This document shows positions 11,039 through 22,800 of a stretch of 64,000 nucleotides of DNA, piece after piece. The stretch spans positions 1,570,001 through 1,634,000 of the forward strand of contig JAGUCH010000006.1 in assembly GCA_019096065.1 (NCBI GenBank), written 5' to 3'. The position numbers and the translations under genes were made by a program. The stretch comes from Paracyclopina nana (taxonomy: Eukaryota; Arthropoda; Copepoda; Cyclopoida; Cyclopettidae). The notes below the pieces were generated by a model. It was not told the DNA's origin and searched no databases. It saw only the letters and a list, made by a program, of their open reading frames with translations. The stretch's first letter is position 1. Each line of letters begins with the position of its first letter.

Positions 11039-11749
11039 ATGCTTCGTTTTGTCCTCGCTTCGGTTTTGCTGGCCTCTGTGGCGCTCGCAGATGTCCAAAC
11101 CAACTACCAAGATCCATATGCCAGCCCAAGGCAATCTTTCGGGTAAGTCTCACACGTGATTTTTGGGTGCTGCTGCCTTCAAGTATAACATACGCGTAGT
11201 AGGGTTGATCAGCGGAGCATTTTTCCAACGGCTGTGTCAGCGAGTTATGTGCAGGGTCTCTTGGTGACCTTTTTTCTCGTGCTTGGCCTTGTCAGCCTTT
11301 TGGACATTGTCTTCTCCACGGTCAACCTAGGAGAAGCTCTGGCGTTTGCCCAGTTTGCAGATATTCGACGCGATGACAGCCCTCAGCTCTCGTTTTTCGA
11401 AAGATTGCTCCGAAATGCTATTGACACTTACGGGAGTTACTACTAATTTTTCAGCGTTCAAGGCAATCTCGGCCTCGGTGACTTTGGCGGCCTCAACGCC
11501 AATGCCAACCTCAACCTGCCCAGCCCTGCTGCGGCTGGCAACAACCTCTTGATGATGGCCATCATTGGTCTTGGAGTTATCAGCTTGATCAACACCATTG
11601 CCACCATTGCTGTACCATTCTTCACCGGAAATGACGCCGAGGACGCTGCTGACCCCGAGGCCGCTGCCAGACGCATGAGAATGCTCCATTACGTCCGTGA
11701 CAATGTCATCGAAGGCATCCAAGCTTTTGCCCAGAAATACGCCCAATAA
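11039..11749 (+). CDS. Small secreted or membrane protein, unknown family
   Basis: Exons 11039-11142 and 11456-11749 join in phase (GG|C, Gly) to give about 132 residues. The N-terminus is a clear signal peptide (MLRFVLASVLLASVALA, cleavage probably before DVQ). A Gly/Asn-rich linker follows (GDFGGLNANANLNLPSP). A strongly hydrophobic segment (LLMMAIIGLGVISLINTIA) could span a membrane. The tail is charged (NDAEDAADPEAAARRMRM) and ends AFAQKYAQ. Codons in exon 2 are strongly GC-biased at the third position, unlike the intron and flanks, which supports coding. The ATG directly follows an acceptor-like CATTTCAG, so a 5'-UTR intron is likely. I do not recognise the family. Confidence 0.7.
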
Positions 11750-12860
11750 GAGTTGTAATCGTGCTTTCACTTTTATTTAGCGAAAAGAATGATCTCACAA
11801 AAAAAGAAAAACGACGCTAAAACGTTGCAGACGACCAAAAATAATGAAATGTTGATGAAAAAAATCTATAACAAAATGCTCTCTTTCTTTCAATAAGCTA
11901 CTACTATACTAAAGATGTTGTGTGAATGCTAAACTGCGTGTGTGCTACATGAGGAAACGCCTTAATAATACTATTTCTCCCAAGACAAAATTGTTGAGCA
12001 ATTTCACTTAGATGATATTGTGATGATGTGTATTACGTGCAATAAATTGCCTTTGATCCTTGCAGATACAAGCGTCAATCATTGATATAAAGCTTTCAAC
12101 GCACCCACGCAAATTATTTCTATTAATTGCTGACATGATGAGTTTTCACTTTCAGGCTGTCTTGTATTTTTGGAAGATGCATTTAGGCTTTTTTCTGCTG
12201 CATCATCTGTTCTTTTTTGGGATTGCTCATCTCACTGCTAATTGTATGCAAAGTTATGGGGGAAAAGTGCTTGATCCCTCTTGAACTCCTCGTTTAGGCA
12301 AGGAAACCACACCTAGTGGAAGTTGTCAAGAATGCCATTATGACAAGAGTTTATGATACTGCATTTCTAGGCACCATGTAAACAAAACCTCTTGTATGCA
12401 CAATATTTGCTGCATGCTTTTTCGATGGAAGGCTGCCAAAAAATTAATTGAATTGTGCTCGAAAAAAAGTGCATGTAAATAGAACCATCCATCAGCGTAG
12501 CCTCGTTTTTGTAGCCATCATTAATGAACAACCAACATATTTTTTTTTTTGCCCACTTAAATCCCTTTTCTCCTGGTAGAAATTGAAATTGTTTGCACCC
12601 TTCCATCTTGCAACAAATCTGTTGGCACAGGCTCGGCCAAATAATCGCCCATATTATGAAGACTCTCTCAATAATTAGGGGTGGAGTGGATTTAAAATAC
12701 CTGTATTTTCTCCAATTTTAAGATGGCACAAAAGAGAAAAGAGGGATAAAAGATAAACGCAACGCTTAGCGAAAATGTCAATTACTCTAGTTTGCAGTTT
12801 CTTTTAACAAGACAGAGAATGTCGACGATAGTGATTTAGCACAGCGAGCAGCAAGAGTAC
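11750..12860. other. 3' UTR and intergenic, no gene seen
   Basis: A candidate AATAAA at about 12041-12046 (gcaataaattg) may end the upstream transcript. Otherwise AT-rich with no supported gene. Confidence 0.35.
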
Positions 12861-12863
12861 TAA

Positions 12864-13085
12864 GGCCCTGTTCACCTGCAATATTATCAGCAAAATAACG
12901 CGCGATATTATGCTGATATTTGCAAATATCCGGTATTTGTAAAATGATTTTTCAGATTTTGACTTCGGAATCGATATATTGGTACCAAAAGCCATCCTGC
13001 ACCAATAATAAAATTCTCAGTTTCTCAGTATTTCTCTCCAATATTTTGCCAAAATAATGGCCATAATAAGCAGGTGAACAGGCCC
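12864..13085. mobile_element. MITE, PIF/Harbinger (Tourist)-like, copy 1
   Basis: A 222-bp element with inverted ends (GGCCCTGTTCACCTGC and, read inward from the other end, GGGCCTGTTCACCTGC), bounded by TAA on both sides (12861-12863 and 13086-13088). The interior is AT-rich with no coding capacity. It is nearly identical along most of its length to 59508-59727 and shares its terminal motif with 62781-63000. Confidence 0.8.
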
Positions 13086-13089
13086 TAAA

Positions 13090-14760
13090 TCTATATACCT
13101 ATTATATGTGTAGCAGCAATTATTTTCATTTTGCCTTGAGGCCCGCCCTTGTTTCAGGATTGAGTCGTTCTGCTGCTTGGTCACATGCCTTGGATAAAGG
13201 TCCATTAGGTCCTTATTATATTAGAAGCTAGAGAAAACTTTGATGACCTAGTTGGCCACTTCTTTTCTTCGAGTTCCTGCTGCTAATTTTTGGGATGCCA
13301 AAGACGTTGCTCCTCTATTTTCTTGCTGATGGCCCTCCTGGCAAAGTAAACAATAGCACCTGAGTGACAATAAATGTTCGATGTTTCCACCACCGTTTTC
13401 TCTCTTTCTACACAGTATGGAATCTGAGCAAATATTGCCTTGCCAAGAATACGACGATCGAGCAAGCACGTTTCACAAGCATCCCTTTGACCTGATCATG
13501 ATCGAGAAATGATGCTAAGATTAAACGTGACCGATTGCGACTTTCTCAAATGCATGACAATGAAGTGTGGAGTTGCCCAAAAAACTTATGTTCAATTCTC
13601 ATTAAGATTTTATCAGCACAGCATAAAGCTATTAGTGCATGCAGTGGCTCTTTAACTCCAATGAAATATGATGCTTCAAGGTTTCAAAGGTCTGAGTTTT
13701 CATGATGGATTTTTAAGAGACATTTTTTGGCCACATTTGTGGCTAACTAAAAGTGAGTTGGGCAACCTGGCTCATTTCTGCAAAGTGTGTAAGAAAAAAG
13801 AGTATGTTTGCGGTGGTGGGAAAATTACGCAAGGATTACTCTAGATGCAAGGAACTTTACCTCAAAGCGCACCTACTACATACCGTCTTAAGAGACAAAT
13901 AACGAAGTTCATGAGCATCATCATCCATGATCTCACAGGTGTGTGTGCAAAAACTTTCACCCTAGCTGCTGCTTGCAAGATTTTCGGCCAAAGTTCAAAG
14001 TCAAGAAAACAATGGCATTAATTGCCATATAATGGATCCATTATTTAGAATACCCCTTATATGGCCTCCTTCAAATTTAATGGCTTATTCTATTATCTCC
14101 TTGACTGTTGCATTAGGAAATCATACATCTAGAAGCTTTAAAATGGATGGCATTCTTTTGCACGCAATTTCTCCTCTCTTGCTGTGATGGACAAAGGATG
14201 TGGTATTAAGTGATTTTTTTGCGTGCTTGAGATTGATTTGCTGATCAGAAACCAGTGTGTTTTTTCTGCGTGTATACCTACCCTGCTTAAGATTATTTTC
14301 CAGCCCGTCAGCTTCAAGTTTCGGGGGACATAAATCCGATTTCAACTTTCGATCGTTCCATCATCGCATGGATTGACTCGCTCAATAAATTTCAGTTAGC
14401 GCTATTCCGCGAGCGAATTATACAGCTTTTATGAAGCAGTCCCATGTCAGCAGACAAGCGTTGATGATATATTCATGCATACTTTTTTGCCATAGATGAA
14501 TGGAAAAAAGGCAAGAGTAGCGGCTATAATTAAATAGGGAACCATCTACCATGACACGACTTTTTGCTGACTTAGGCTTGAAAGTCAAGCCGTTCACAAC
14601 TATTGAAAAGGAGTGCGGACAAAAAGCAAGTTTGCATTCCGAGCAGGGTTTTCCATCGCCATTATAAAGATGATCACTCTAAACGGAAAGTTGAATTGAA
14701 CCCACTTACGCATGAAATAGGGTTATGTCCCTTGAACTACATGCGGTTTTGGTGCTAAAG
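13090..14760. other. Intergenic, no gene seen
   Basis: Several open frames of 60-75 codons on the minus strand show no domain or splice support. No RNA gene or repeat recognised. Confidence 0.35.
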
Positions 14761-14768
14761 TAAATGAC

Positions 14769-14774
14769 TTTATT
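14769..14774 (-). terminator. Polyadenylation signal of the F-box gene
   Basis: AATAAA on the minus strand, about 105 nt past the stop at 14880. Confidence 0.45.
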
Positions 14775-14879
14775 GAAAAATGATTTGCATAGTAGAGCTA
14801 ACTAATTTAATAATAGTATAATAATGAAAGTTGTGATTGGCAACATAGCTATGATAAGAAATCACGTTAGCATCCGCAT

Positions 14880-16816
14880 TCACCAAAACTTGTAAATATC
14901 GAGCACGGCAGGAAAGCTACGTTCATAATCGTGGACAGCGATCAATTTGTCCTCATCGAAAATGAAAAGGCTGAGGCCAGTCTGTTCGAACATGCAGTAT
15001 TTCTCGTCTTTGCCTTTGGATCGCTCCAGGTGACCAGGGATGTTGATGTTGCCCAAATAGGCACCAGTTTTGACATTGAACAAGGCGAATCTCTTGGAAT
15101 CAGCCGCAGCTAAAAAAGCCCCATTTGTGTATATGCAAATGGATTCGTCTCTGGACATGCCGTATTTGCACAGGTCCAAGTTAATACTGTACAGCTTTTC
15201 CTGAGAGTATGTGTACACGTCGATTTTACGGCCGTTGGGGACATCGCTCGCACTTTGCATTACACAAATTTGCTCCTTTCGATTCACAAACAGCTGGTAT
15301 TCGCTCATATGACCAATGCTAGCATTCTTGTTTGCAGCTTTGTTGGCGATTTTGATGGTTTCCGTCTTGTTATTTGCATCGTAGAGAACCACATCCCCGT
15401 TTTTCTTGACAAGATAGATTTCCTCGGGTTCAGTGAACAGAGCCACATCAACTACGTCCTTGCTTGGGAAAATGGAACGGAGCTTGATTTTCTCGGGGTT
15501 CACATCCACTGTCACAATAGTGTTTGAGGATTCTTGAGTTTTGTGCGCAAACAAAATGATCGCTGTGGACCGATATGACCGGATTTGCTGACATTCGAAG
15601 AGGCCACCAACTTCATCAAGGCTGATATTGCAAAGAAGGCCACATTTTGGTAAGTCGACGACGATGCATCGCCAGCTCGGACATCTAGAAAAATAATGAT
15701 AAGACTGCGTCTTCTACGACATTAAAAAGTGCTTTACCTGCAAACAACCATTGCTTTATCCTTGACTACCCTCAACTGGGTATGTTCCCAGTTCTCATCT
15801 ATGGCAGCTTGCGAATCCATATCTCTGAACATAAATTTGCCCTCCTCTTTCATCTCTTTGTCTATATCTAGAGTCATGACTACAGCCTTGGCAGAAAGAG
15901 GCCAGGATGGCACTATCACAACATGGCCATCATGAACAAACACCTTGTCAGTTATGCATTCGATTCCTTTATCGATGGAGTAAACAAACTTTGGCTCTTG
16001 CTCAATGTCCCATACACGAATTGTGCATGTTTCGCCTTCGCTACGAAAAAAGTGAAACACGACCAACTTCTTGTCGTCCCAGTCCATTTTCAGATCGTCG
16101 TTCACGCTGAGCTTGGCCAGTTCACCCATATCTTTCTTGACTTCGTTCAGGTCAAGGTCCGGAGTAAGTTTGGCCACGGGGACTTCACTATTGGCGTAGA
16201 TCCGCCACCCTTCGAAGTTACTCGAGATAATATTGCGACGCATTTGCAGGCCGCGCAAGTAGACTTTGCGCCATTGCTCGTAGTCGTCGGGAGGTCGAAT
16301 ACGCATTGGCTTTCCGGCCCAACCCACTTTGTTTAGTTCATCCTGCGACTCGTTTTCTTTGTCCCCCAAGCATTCGTAGTTGGCCAACTCCTCTTTCTGA
16401 CAAACATATTTCCAAAAGGTTCCGCTATGCCGAAGCATGTCATAGAAATAGTGACAAGACCTGTACAGGTTGATTAGAGAGCTCCCATCCAAATATCTGG
16501 CCAAGTGCAAGACCACATCAACGCCAAGGCTTTGAATCGTTGTGGAAGATGGAGCAGAACCTTGAAGGCCTTCTTTATGGTAGTCTTTGTCGTCGCTTTT
16601 GATCGATTGTAATTTGTGCAAAACCTTTCGTCGACACACAGTCATGCGGGCCTTTTTCTCAGGAGGTTGGACGCTGCTGCTGTCACCCTCGCGACATTGT
16701 TTACTTGGGCCCGGCAACGACTGATTGGAGCAATCATGGGTGTAGGACGAAGATGAAGTCTCAGGGGTCATCGAGGCCGTTTCACCCTTCGTGCTGCTCC
16801 TTAGCTTGTACCTCAT
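14880..16816 (-). CDS. F-box protein with C-terminal beta-propeller-like region
   Basis: Two exons (16816-15738 and 15684-14880) separated by a 53-nt intron join in phase to give about 627 residues. Residues 1-92 are low-complexity, Ser/Thr-rich, with a basic patch (KKARMTVCRRKVLHK). Residues about 95-140 form an F-box (SLGVDVVLHLARYLDG, INLYRSCHYFYDML, FWKYVC), the SKP1-binding motif of SCF ubiquitin ligases. A linker with the F-box-propeller style WRKVYLRG and EGWRIYA follows. The rest has repeated beta-strand blades (CTIRVWDIEQEPK, IYLVKKNGDVVLYD, RFALFNVKTGAYLG), like a WD40/quinoprotein propeller for substrate binding. By family it should recruit a substrate to an SCF E3; the substrate is unknown. 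An acceptor just upstream of the ATG (CTTTCAG|ATCACCATG) shows the 5' UTR is spliced. Confidence 0.8.
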
Positions 16817-16822
16817 GGTGAT

Positions 16823-16883
16823 CTGAAAGCAAACATTTTCATCAAAATTGTTGTCAGAGGCTTTCTGCCTTCGAATGACTCAC
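16823..16883 (-). other. 5'-UTR intron of the F-box gene
   Basis: On the minus strand, donor CATTTTG|GTGAGTC and acceptor CTTTCAG|ATCACCATG frame a 61-nt intron that ends six bases before the start codon. A further donor-like site (TGTCAG|GTGAGT) near 16945 suggests a second upstream exon. Confidence 0.45.
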
Positions 16884-16989
16884 CAAAATGGTTTCTCGAG
16901 GTATTGGCTGGATCTGAACACTCGAAAGTATGGACACCGTCACTCACCTGACAGTTGGCCAAGTAGTATGCTGTAAGGAATTTTCAGTA

Positions 16990-17520
16990 CTTGACAAAAT
17001 GGTCGTTCATGATCAACTATGGTAAAAATTGGGCTGAAGCAGCCTTATGCTGTTGTAGCAGTTTGGGCCATGTGTCAGCTGTCGCCGAAGAAGGCCGAAA
17101 CAGCCAACGTAACGCGTACTATCATTTTTGGTCGATGCGAAAACATAATTTTAGGTCATGTTTTGAGCACAGCAGTTTGACAAAATTTTTCAAAGTGTTA
17201 TTTTTGTGATGAAAAATCTTCCTAGCATTGTTTACATTTTTACAGGGTGGAATATTTTTTTCGTCAATTCATCATGAGTTGTTTTCTGCTGAGGTCAACT
17301 GTTGGCGCAATGATTTTAGTTGAGCGGCTGAATGCAGCTGAGCTGGCCGGCGCGATTTTTCAGTGCTGACCCATTTCTGTGACCAACTCGACGCGTGAAG
17401 AAGGTGGACCAATTTAATCCACGATAAGAAAAGAGTGCCCAGACGGTCTCGATGGGGTACTAATTACCATCAGTGCAATTGGAATGTGTTAAATCGAAAC
17501 TGATTAAAGGTGAACTCTAG
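16990..17520. promoter_or_regulatory. Likely divergent promoter region
   Basis: This region lies between the minus-strand F-box 5' end (near 16980) and the plus-strand candidate first exon at ~17520. No TATA box is seen. It holds CpG-containing GC-richer patches (for example GCCGGCGCGAT near 17347). Assignment as a shared promoter is inference from position. Confidence 0.3.
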
Positions 17521-17578
17521 TTTTTGACGCGAGAGCCAGCTCCAGTCGCAGAGGCCTCAAATCCTCAGGACTTCCAAC

Positions 17579-19618
17579 ATGGCGGTAAGTTATTTTGCTA
17601 TCGACCTCCTTTGCATTAGGCGTATGCGATTGATTCTTATGAAGTGCCTAAAATGATACCATTCATTGTAAAATCGTAACGTAGGACATTCTTGTTTGTG
17701 AAAGGTGCGTTAGTTAAAAGCAGTCGATGCTTAGATTTGTCTCAATTTGGGACTCGTCAAGACTAGAAATTTTCGGCTTGGCTTCATTCCGGCTTGACCT
17801 AAGCAGCCTTTTGTCGTAGACATTTGATGCATTGTATGCATGATCATAGCATGACCTCGTCTAGTTCTATGTGCGGTCACGAAAAAGTGTTCTCAATTCT
17901 CGTTAGATAAATATGCATACTATATTTTGATACACTTTGGTTGAAAATATTCGCCTAAAAGAATGTACACATGTGGTGGGATAATCCATTGTTGTCTCGT
18001 CTGGAAAGCGGATCAATTTTCCCGTTGCTGCAACGTCTGCGTCTTGTCTAGCCTGCTGTGGACAGTTAGCAGATGACCGGCGTGACCCGCCTGCAGCTGT
18101 ACCGCTATTTGTTATCTCGGTGACTAGGTCAAACTTTCGTCATACTGCGCGGTCTCGCTCAACGAAACCGTTGTTGTCCCACTTTCGCTTTCTCCCATGA
18201 CCGGTGCTCTGACCCCACCCTCTGCGCCGTCGTACCGGCCCGACTTATTTTGATAGGGAGATCAGCAAAACGAGCTTCTTAGCTCCGTCCTACACACTCT
18301 TATGTGAAATTTTGGTTACTTTACTCTTATCAGGAAAGCTGATACCTCTCTGAATGACCTTTAAATGCTAACGTAGGGTGGGAAGTACAGAGTAAAAGGT
18401 TATAATTATATTGCTTGTACTAATTCCGTATTCAGGGGTTTTGATTTTATTGTCATACAAATTAGTAAACTGTAGGACTCAGCTTGCATCCAAATCCCTA
18501 TAGATGGCTGGAGTAAAAGACATCCAAAGCATGCCAGAAATTCGCTCCTTTTTCTGGCTCTATGACGACATTGGTCTTCGTAAGAAATGTAATCAAAAAT
18601 AATTTTTCATTTGCTGTGGAATTTGAGCTATCAAAAGTGCTTAACACTTCTCATAGGAGTCAACTGGGGTGCTTTAATCAAAGTCAAGGAATTCCTTTCC
18701 GTCCCCATGACAAATCACATTGTAGCTCAAAATAGCCTTAAAGTTGATGAACAATTTTTTTGAGCCTTCAAAACAAAGTTGATGCTTCAGAAGAGCCTTT
18801 TAAAAGATAGCCACTTTGGTGTCATGCTTCAATTTTTTTGCTGGCTGGGAAAGCAAGCCCAAGTTTTTTTTTCATTTTTCAAAGATAGCTCCCACAAAAA
18901 ATTGGAATTTTCTTGCCAGAATCATTTGCAATATGGGTTTGACTTAGTAAAAATGTCTTTTAAAGAAGTTAAGTTTGGGGCTCTTTAATGTTCCCTATTC
19001 ACTAGCAAGACACGAAAAAAAACTGTTTGGGAAGTCCCAAGCTAGGCCAAAAAGGCATCCAAGACTAGCAAATGTTTCGTTTTACAAATATGGTCCCAGC
19101 CTTGTTTTAGTAGTTTTGATCCTAGAAGAACGGCATTATTCACTAACATGGTTGTAAATACATAATCAAAGCAATTTGTTTAAAGCCATGAGCAAGTTAT
19201 TTTATTGATTTGCACATTTCACTATTATGAAATCTTCATATTGCAAGCTCCTCTAAAAGTGCCTAATTTTGGGCTTCTTTTGTCTGAATTTTTTTCGTGG
19301 TTCAAGTTGACTTTCAGGGGGTCGATGCAAGCATTTGAGCAGGATTTTTAGTGCGGTATAAACCCGAAAATGCATTTTTGACCTATTCATTAGGAGCATA
19401 TTACGTCCCTTGATTTTTCGTGCTCTCGCAAGTTAGCAATATTTATAACGCAACCTCGAGAATATGCTCTCCGTCTGCGAAGTGCAGGTGAGGTAGAATT
19501 ACAACTCCTAATGGCATGGACTACAAGAATGCGCGTTATGACATCAATAGACTGAAACGTGAGGCCTCAGTGGCCGCCCAGGCTGACGCACAAATGCAAA
19601 CGGTTGCAAATGAGAGCT
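17579..19618 (+). CDS. Candidate alternative 5' exons, possibly of the NR2C/Hr78 gene
   Basis: Three plus-strand segments chain in phase: 17579-17584 (ATGGCG before a consensus GTAAGT), 18504-18579 (after CCCTATAG; MAGVKDIQSMPEIR... ending at CTTC|GTAAGA) and 19493-19618 (NGMDYKNARYDINRL..., ending AGCT|GTAAGC). The third segment has coding-like composition (RLKREASVAAQADAQMQ). It ends in phase 1, the phase in which exon 2 of the nuclear receptor at 37602 is entered, so these could be a distal promoter's alternative N-terminus. I recognise no domain, the 19493 acceptor is weak, and no other downstream partner exon was found. It may instead be part of a separate gene or chance. Confidence 0.28.
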
Positions 19619-19843
19619 GTAAGCATAAATCAGTCTCGTTGCGTTAAAGAGCCCTTTTCCAATCAAGATTGATCAATGCAATTTGAAATCCTATTGCCGT
19701 TTTTATTGCGCACTTAAGCCCCTCTGGCAAAAGGCAAGAAATTGCATTCTTACCGAATTATGAAGGGGAGCAAAAAGTGAATCTTTTTTGATGATTCCTG
19801 CTAGCTGTTCATTTTGGTTGGTTATTTGTTACAAGGGTGGGAG

Positions 19844-19865
19844 GCTGCTGCTGCTGCTGCTGCTG
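19844..19865. repeat. CTG triplet run
   Basis: About seven GCT/CTG units. Similar runs occur near 21690, 33772-33793, 33975-33996 and 34838-34856, so CTG/CAG runs are common in this half of the window. Confidence 0.7.
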
Positions 19866-22800
19866 TTTGAATCTTCATTCGGCCGTAGAAGACGAGAAGG
19901 CAATTTTCATCAACATTATTATGGAATGATAATTTGATTTCCCTTGGCGGTGGCGGCTTCCGACGGTCGTCTTGTTCCGGCCGAGAGACCGAGATAATGC
20001 GCTGCGAAAATCTCCCATCTGTGTGAATCTATATGGCAAGCTCACTTGTCACGAAAGGCCCCTGGAGAAAAAGATGAGCTGGTTTTCTTTGCATCCGGTA
20101 ATCCGACAACGGTCCGTTTCCGACACATTCTCGCGCGACGACCGGAGTCTATGTTGAAGGCATGTGTGCGACCACTTGCTGTAATTAGGTGGCAGCCGGA
20201 AATCTGTCAACATCCCAAGAAATTTGGATTTGGTCAGGCCATGATCATCACCAGGCATGAAATTGTGATGATGGGAACAGGAGAACATCCGTTGTTAGCT
20301 AGACCTCCTGTTTGTCTGAATATTATGCCACTATAAACATCTTGCGGTCTGGTCCGCTCGCCGGGCCGAGGTTAGAAAATGTCTAATTAATTTCTAGCAG
20401 AAGCAAAGGAAAAGAAGTGAGCTTGCTGCTGCGAACGGAAGTGTTTTTTCCCCTCCCTGCAGTATGTGAAGTCAATTTAAATGCCCCTGCGTGGCTGTCA
20501 GAGTTAATCTGTGATTCTCTGTTCACGATGGTGATGAATGAAGATGATCGTTGATTGAGGTCTTCGTCGCTTTTTCTCCTCTCCAATACGGTTGTTGCCA
20601 TTAAGTATATGATGGTCAGATCTCTTCCGTTCTCAGCATAGTTTATCATCATTCATGAAATGCAAAGAAGGACTTTTTATAGCCGAAAAGATTCGCACCA
20701 AGAATTGCTACTGTTCTTGCCGTGATTGTCGAGCAATTAAAGTAGTCACTGGAGGCTACGAGTATGACACTTCCGTTTGGTCTACGAAAACTGCTCTCCT
20801 TGCTTCGTACCCAATGCTATGCATCATCATGTGGTTGAAAGGAAAATGCAAGTCAAATAAGTAATTCCATTATCGGTTCGGCCAGGGTCGTCACCGTCGC
20901 TCTGAATTGACCCGCAGAATCGCACCGTCACTGCCTCGCCACTAGCTGTTGTTGGCTTCGTTAAAATCTCAACTGCTCGCGCAACAAAGAGATCTAGTGC
21001 GAATCCTTCATTTTTGTCGATGCAGGAGGAGGAAAAAAGTCCGAATTGATGATAATGGTGCAGCCTCTAGTCAAAGGCTCTTCTCTGGCTTGATGACACG
21101 ACACATTCCAGCCTGCAATAATAATCATGGAGTCTTTAGTGGCGACCTGTAGGTATTTTTATACATTCTTTGTGCCCGTCAACAATAAATGGAAAGAGCT
21201 GCCCGGCTACGAGCAGATGGCGCAAAGCCAACGCTATTAAAGCCTCTTTTGAAGATGAGTTATGCGTCTCCCTGGCCAGGTCTCCTCTCCACGCATCACA
21301 CAACGCTTGGGTGACTCCCAATGCAAAATTAAATGATGTCTCCTGGCGGCGGAGACCACCAGACATGAAATTTCTTTCGGTGGTGACCGGCAAAGACGAC
21401 AACGACGGCGACGTCAGATGGCCTCACTTTGCTTAGCCGATCTGGCTTCGGTTCCGGATGAGCCCAATTTTTACACTGCTTGGATATCTGCATGCAAGAA
21501 ATTGCCGACCATATGTCACAGGAATTGCAGCAGCAAAGACAAGATTCGGTCACACATGTCGCAATTGTTCAGCGGCGCAACACCGGCAAAACAACCCTAT
21601 TAAAAGAACGGGATTTTGCCGATTCGAATGCAAAACAGCCATTTGGCTGAGCTTCATCGTCGTCGTCGGTGTTGTCATTATCGTTGGCTGCTGCTGCTGC
21701 TGCTGATGGTCACGTACTACATAATGATGGCGACACATTTTTTTCTCTCTCTCTCTTTTTTGTTCAGTTTGGCGATTCTGATTAGATCTTTATCTCCTTG
21801 CCGCCGCCCGCCGCAAGCTTTACTTACACGTACATTTCAAAGGTGACAATTACTCCCCAATAGCTTTTAGAGCTGATGACAACCAAGAAGAAAAGCCTAA
21901 TTTCCTCCCAAATTGGCCGCTGACTTGGCTGAAAGGCTCTCATGAGCGAAGATGGCGGCCTGTTGCTTTTTGGCAGCTTCACGACGCGATGAGATGATGA
22001 TGACAACTATTTTGATTCTTCTCTTTGGGAGAAGAATCATTTTGCGCCTCGTTTAGAAGACAATCTAGTTAAGAAAAGCTTTTTTGCTCTCATCACTCAT
22101 TGGTCATGACCAGAGAGAGTCACGAAGTGGTGATGGGAGAAGAAAAAAGCCATTCAACTGGCCTGCAGGTAATTTGGGAGAAATGACCCTAAAATGCTCC
22201 TCCAATGGGAAAAAGTCACATCCTCAATGTGTTTTTCACAGCTCATCCGGTCTTGCCACTGATCCCCATTCATGGGTAATGGTTGAACTTTCGAGATTGA
22301 AAAACAACAGAGCTGGTTCCGGCTGATTGACCGCCTTCAAGTTTGCCGTTCATTTGGCCTCAAAAGTCAAAGGTTCACCACGCTGGCAGGTGCCATGGCA
22401 TCTTTTGAGGTCCTTTCTTTGCTTGATATTTGTATTGTTATTGCGCACCTTGCTCAAGCACGTGATGAGACGTGAGCTCAGTCATCCTCATCTCCTCTGT
22501 GGCGACCGTCCAAACTTCCATACTGACTTGCGCCTCAAGACAATAATCAGCCACCGCCGACCTAGCTGCCATAACATTTTTCGTCTTTCTTTGTTGCTGC
22601 TACTGCACAAATTTTATGATCTGATGATCACACCACACTGGCAAATTCCAAACCTCTGCGCCTCTTTATTATTAAGACGTTTGCATGTTTGCGAACGATT
22701 GGAGCTTAATTAAAGAAGCTTAACTCCATGTGAATGATATTTGGTTGAATCCCCTCTCAGTGCGCTAATTTGCGTTTTTTCCGCAATTTGGACATGGAAC

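Noticed and set aside
15255-16336. Plus-strand open frames of 90-137 codons
   Set aside because: Shadows of the F-box gene on the opposite strand, which has the domain match and splice sites.
22327-22713. Plus-strand frame of 128 codons
   Set aside because: No methionine context, domains or splice partners; looks like chance in balanced-composition DNA.
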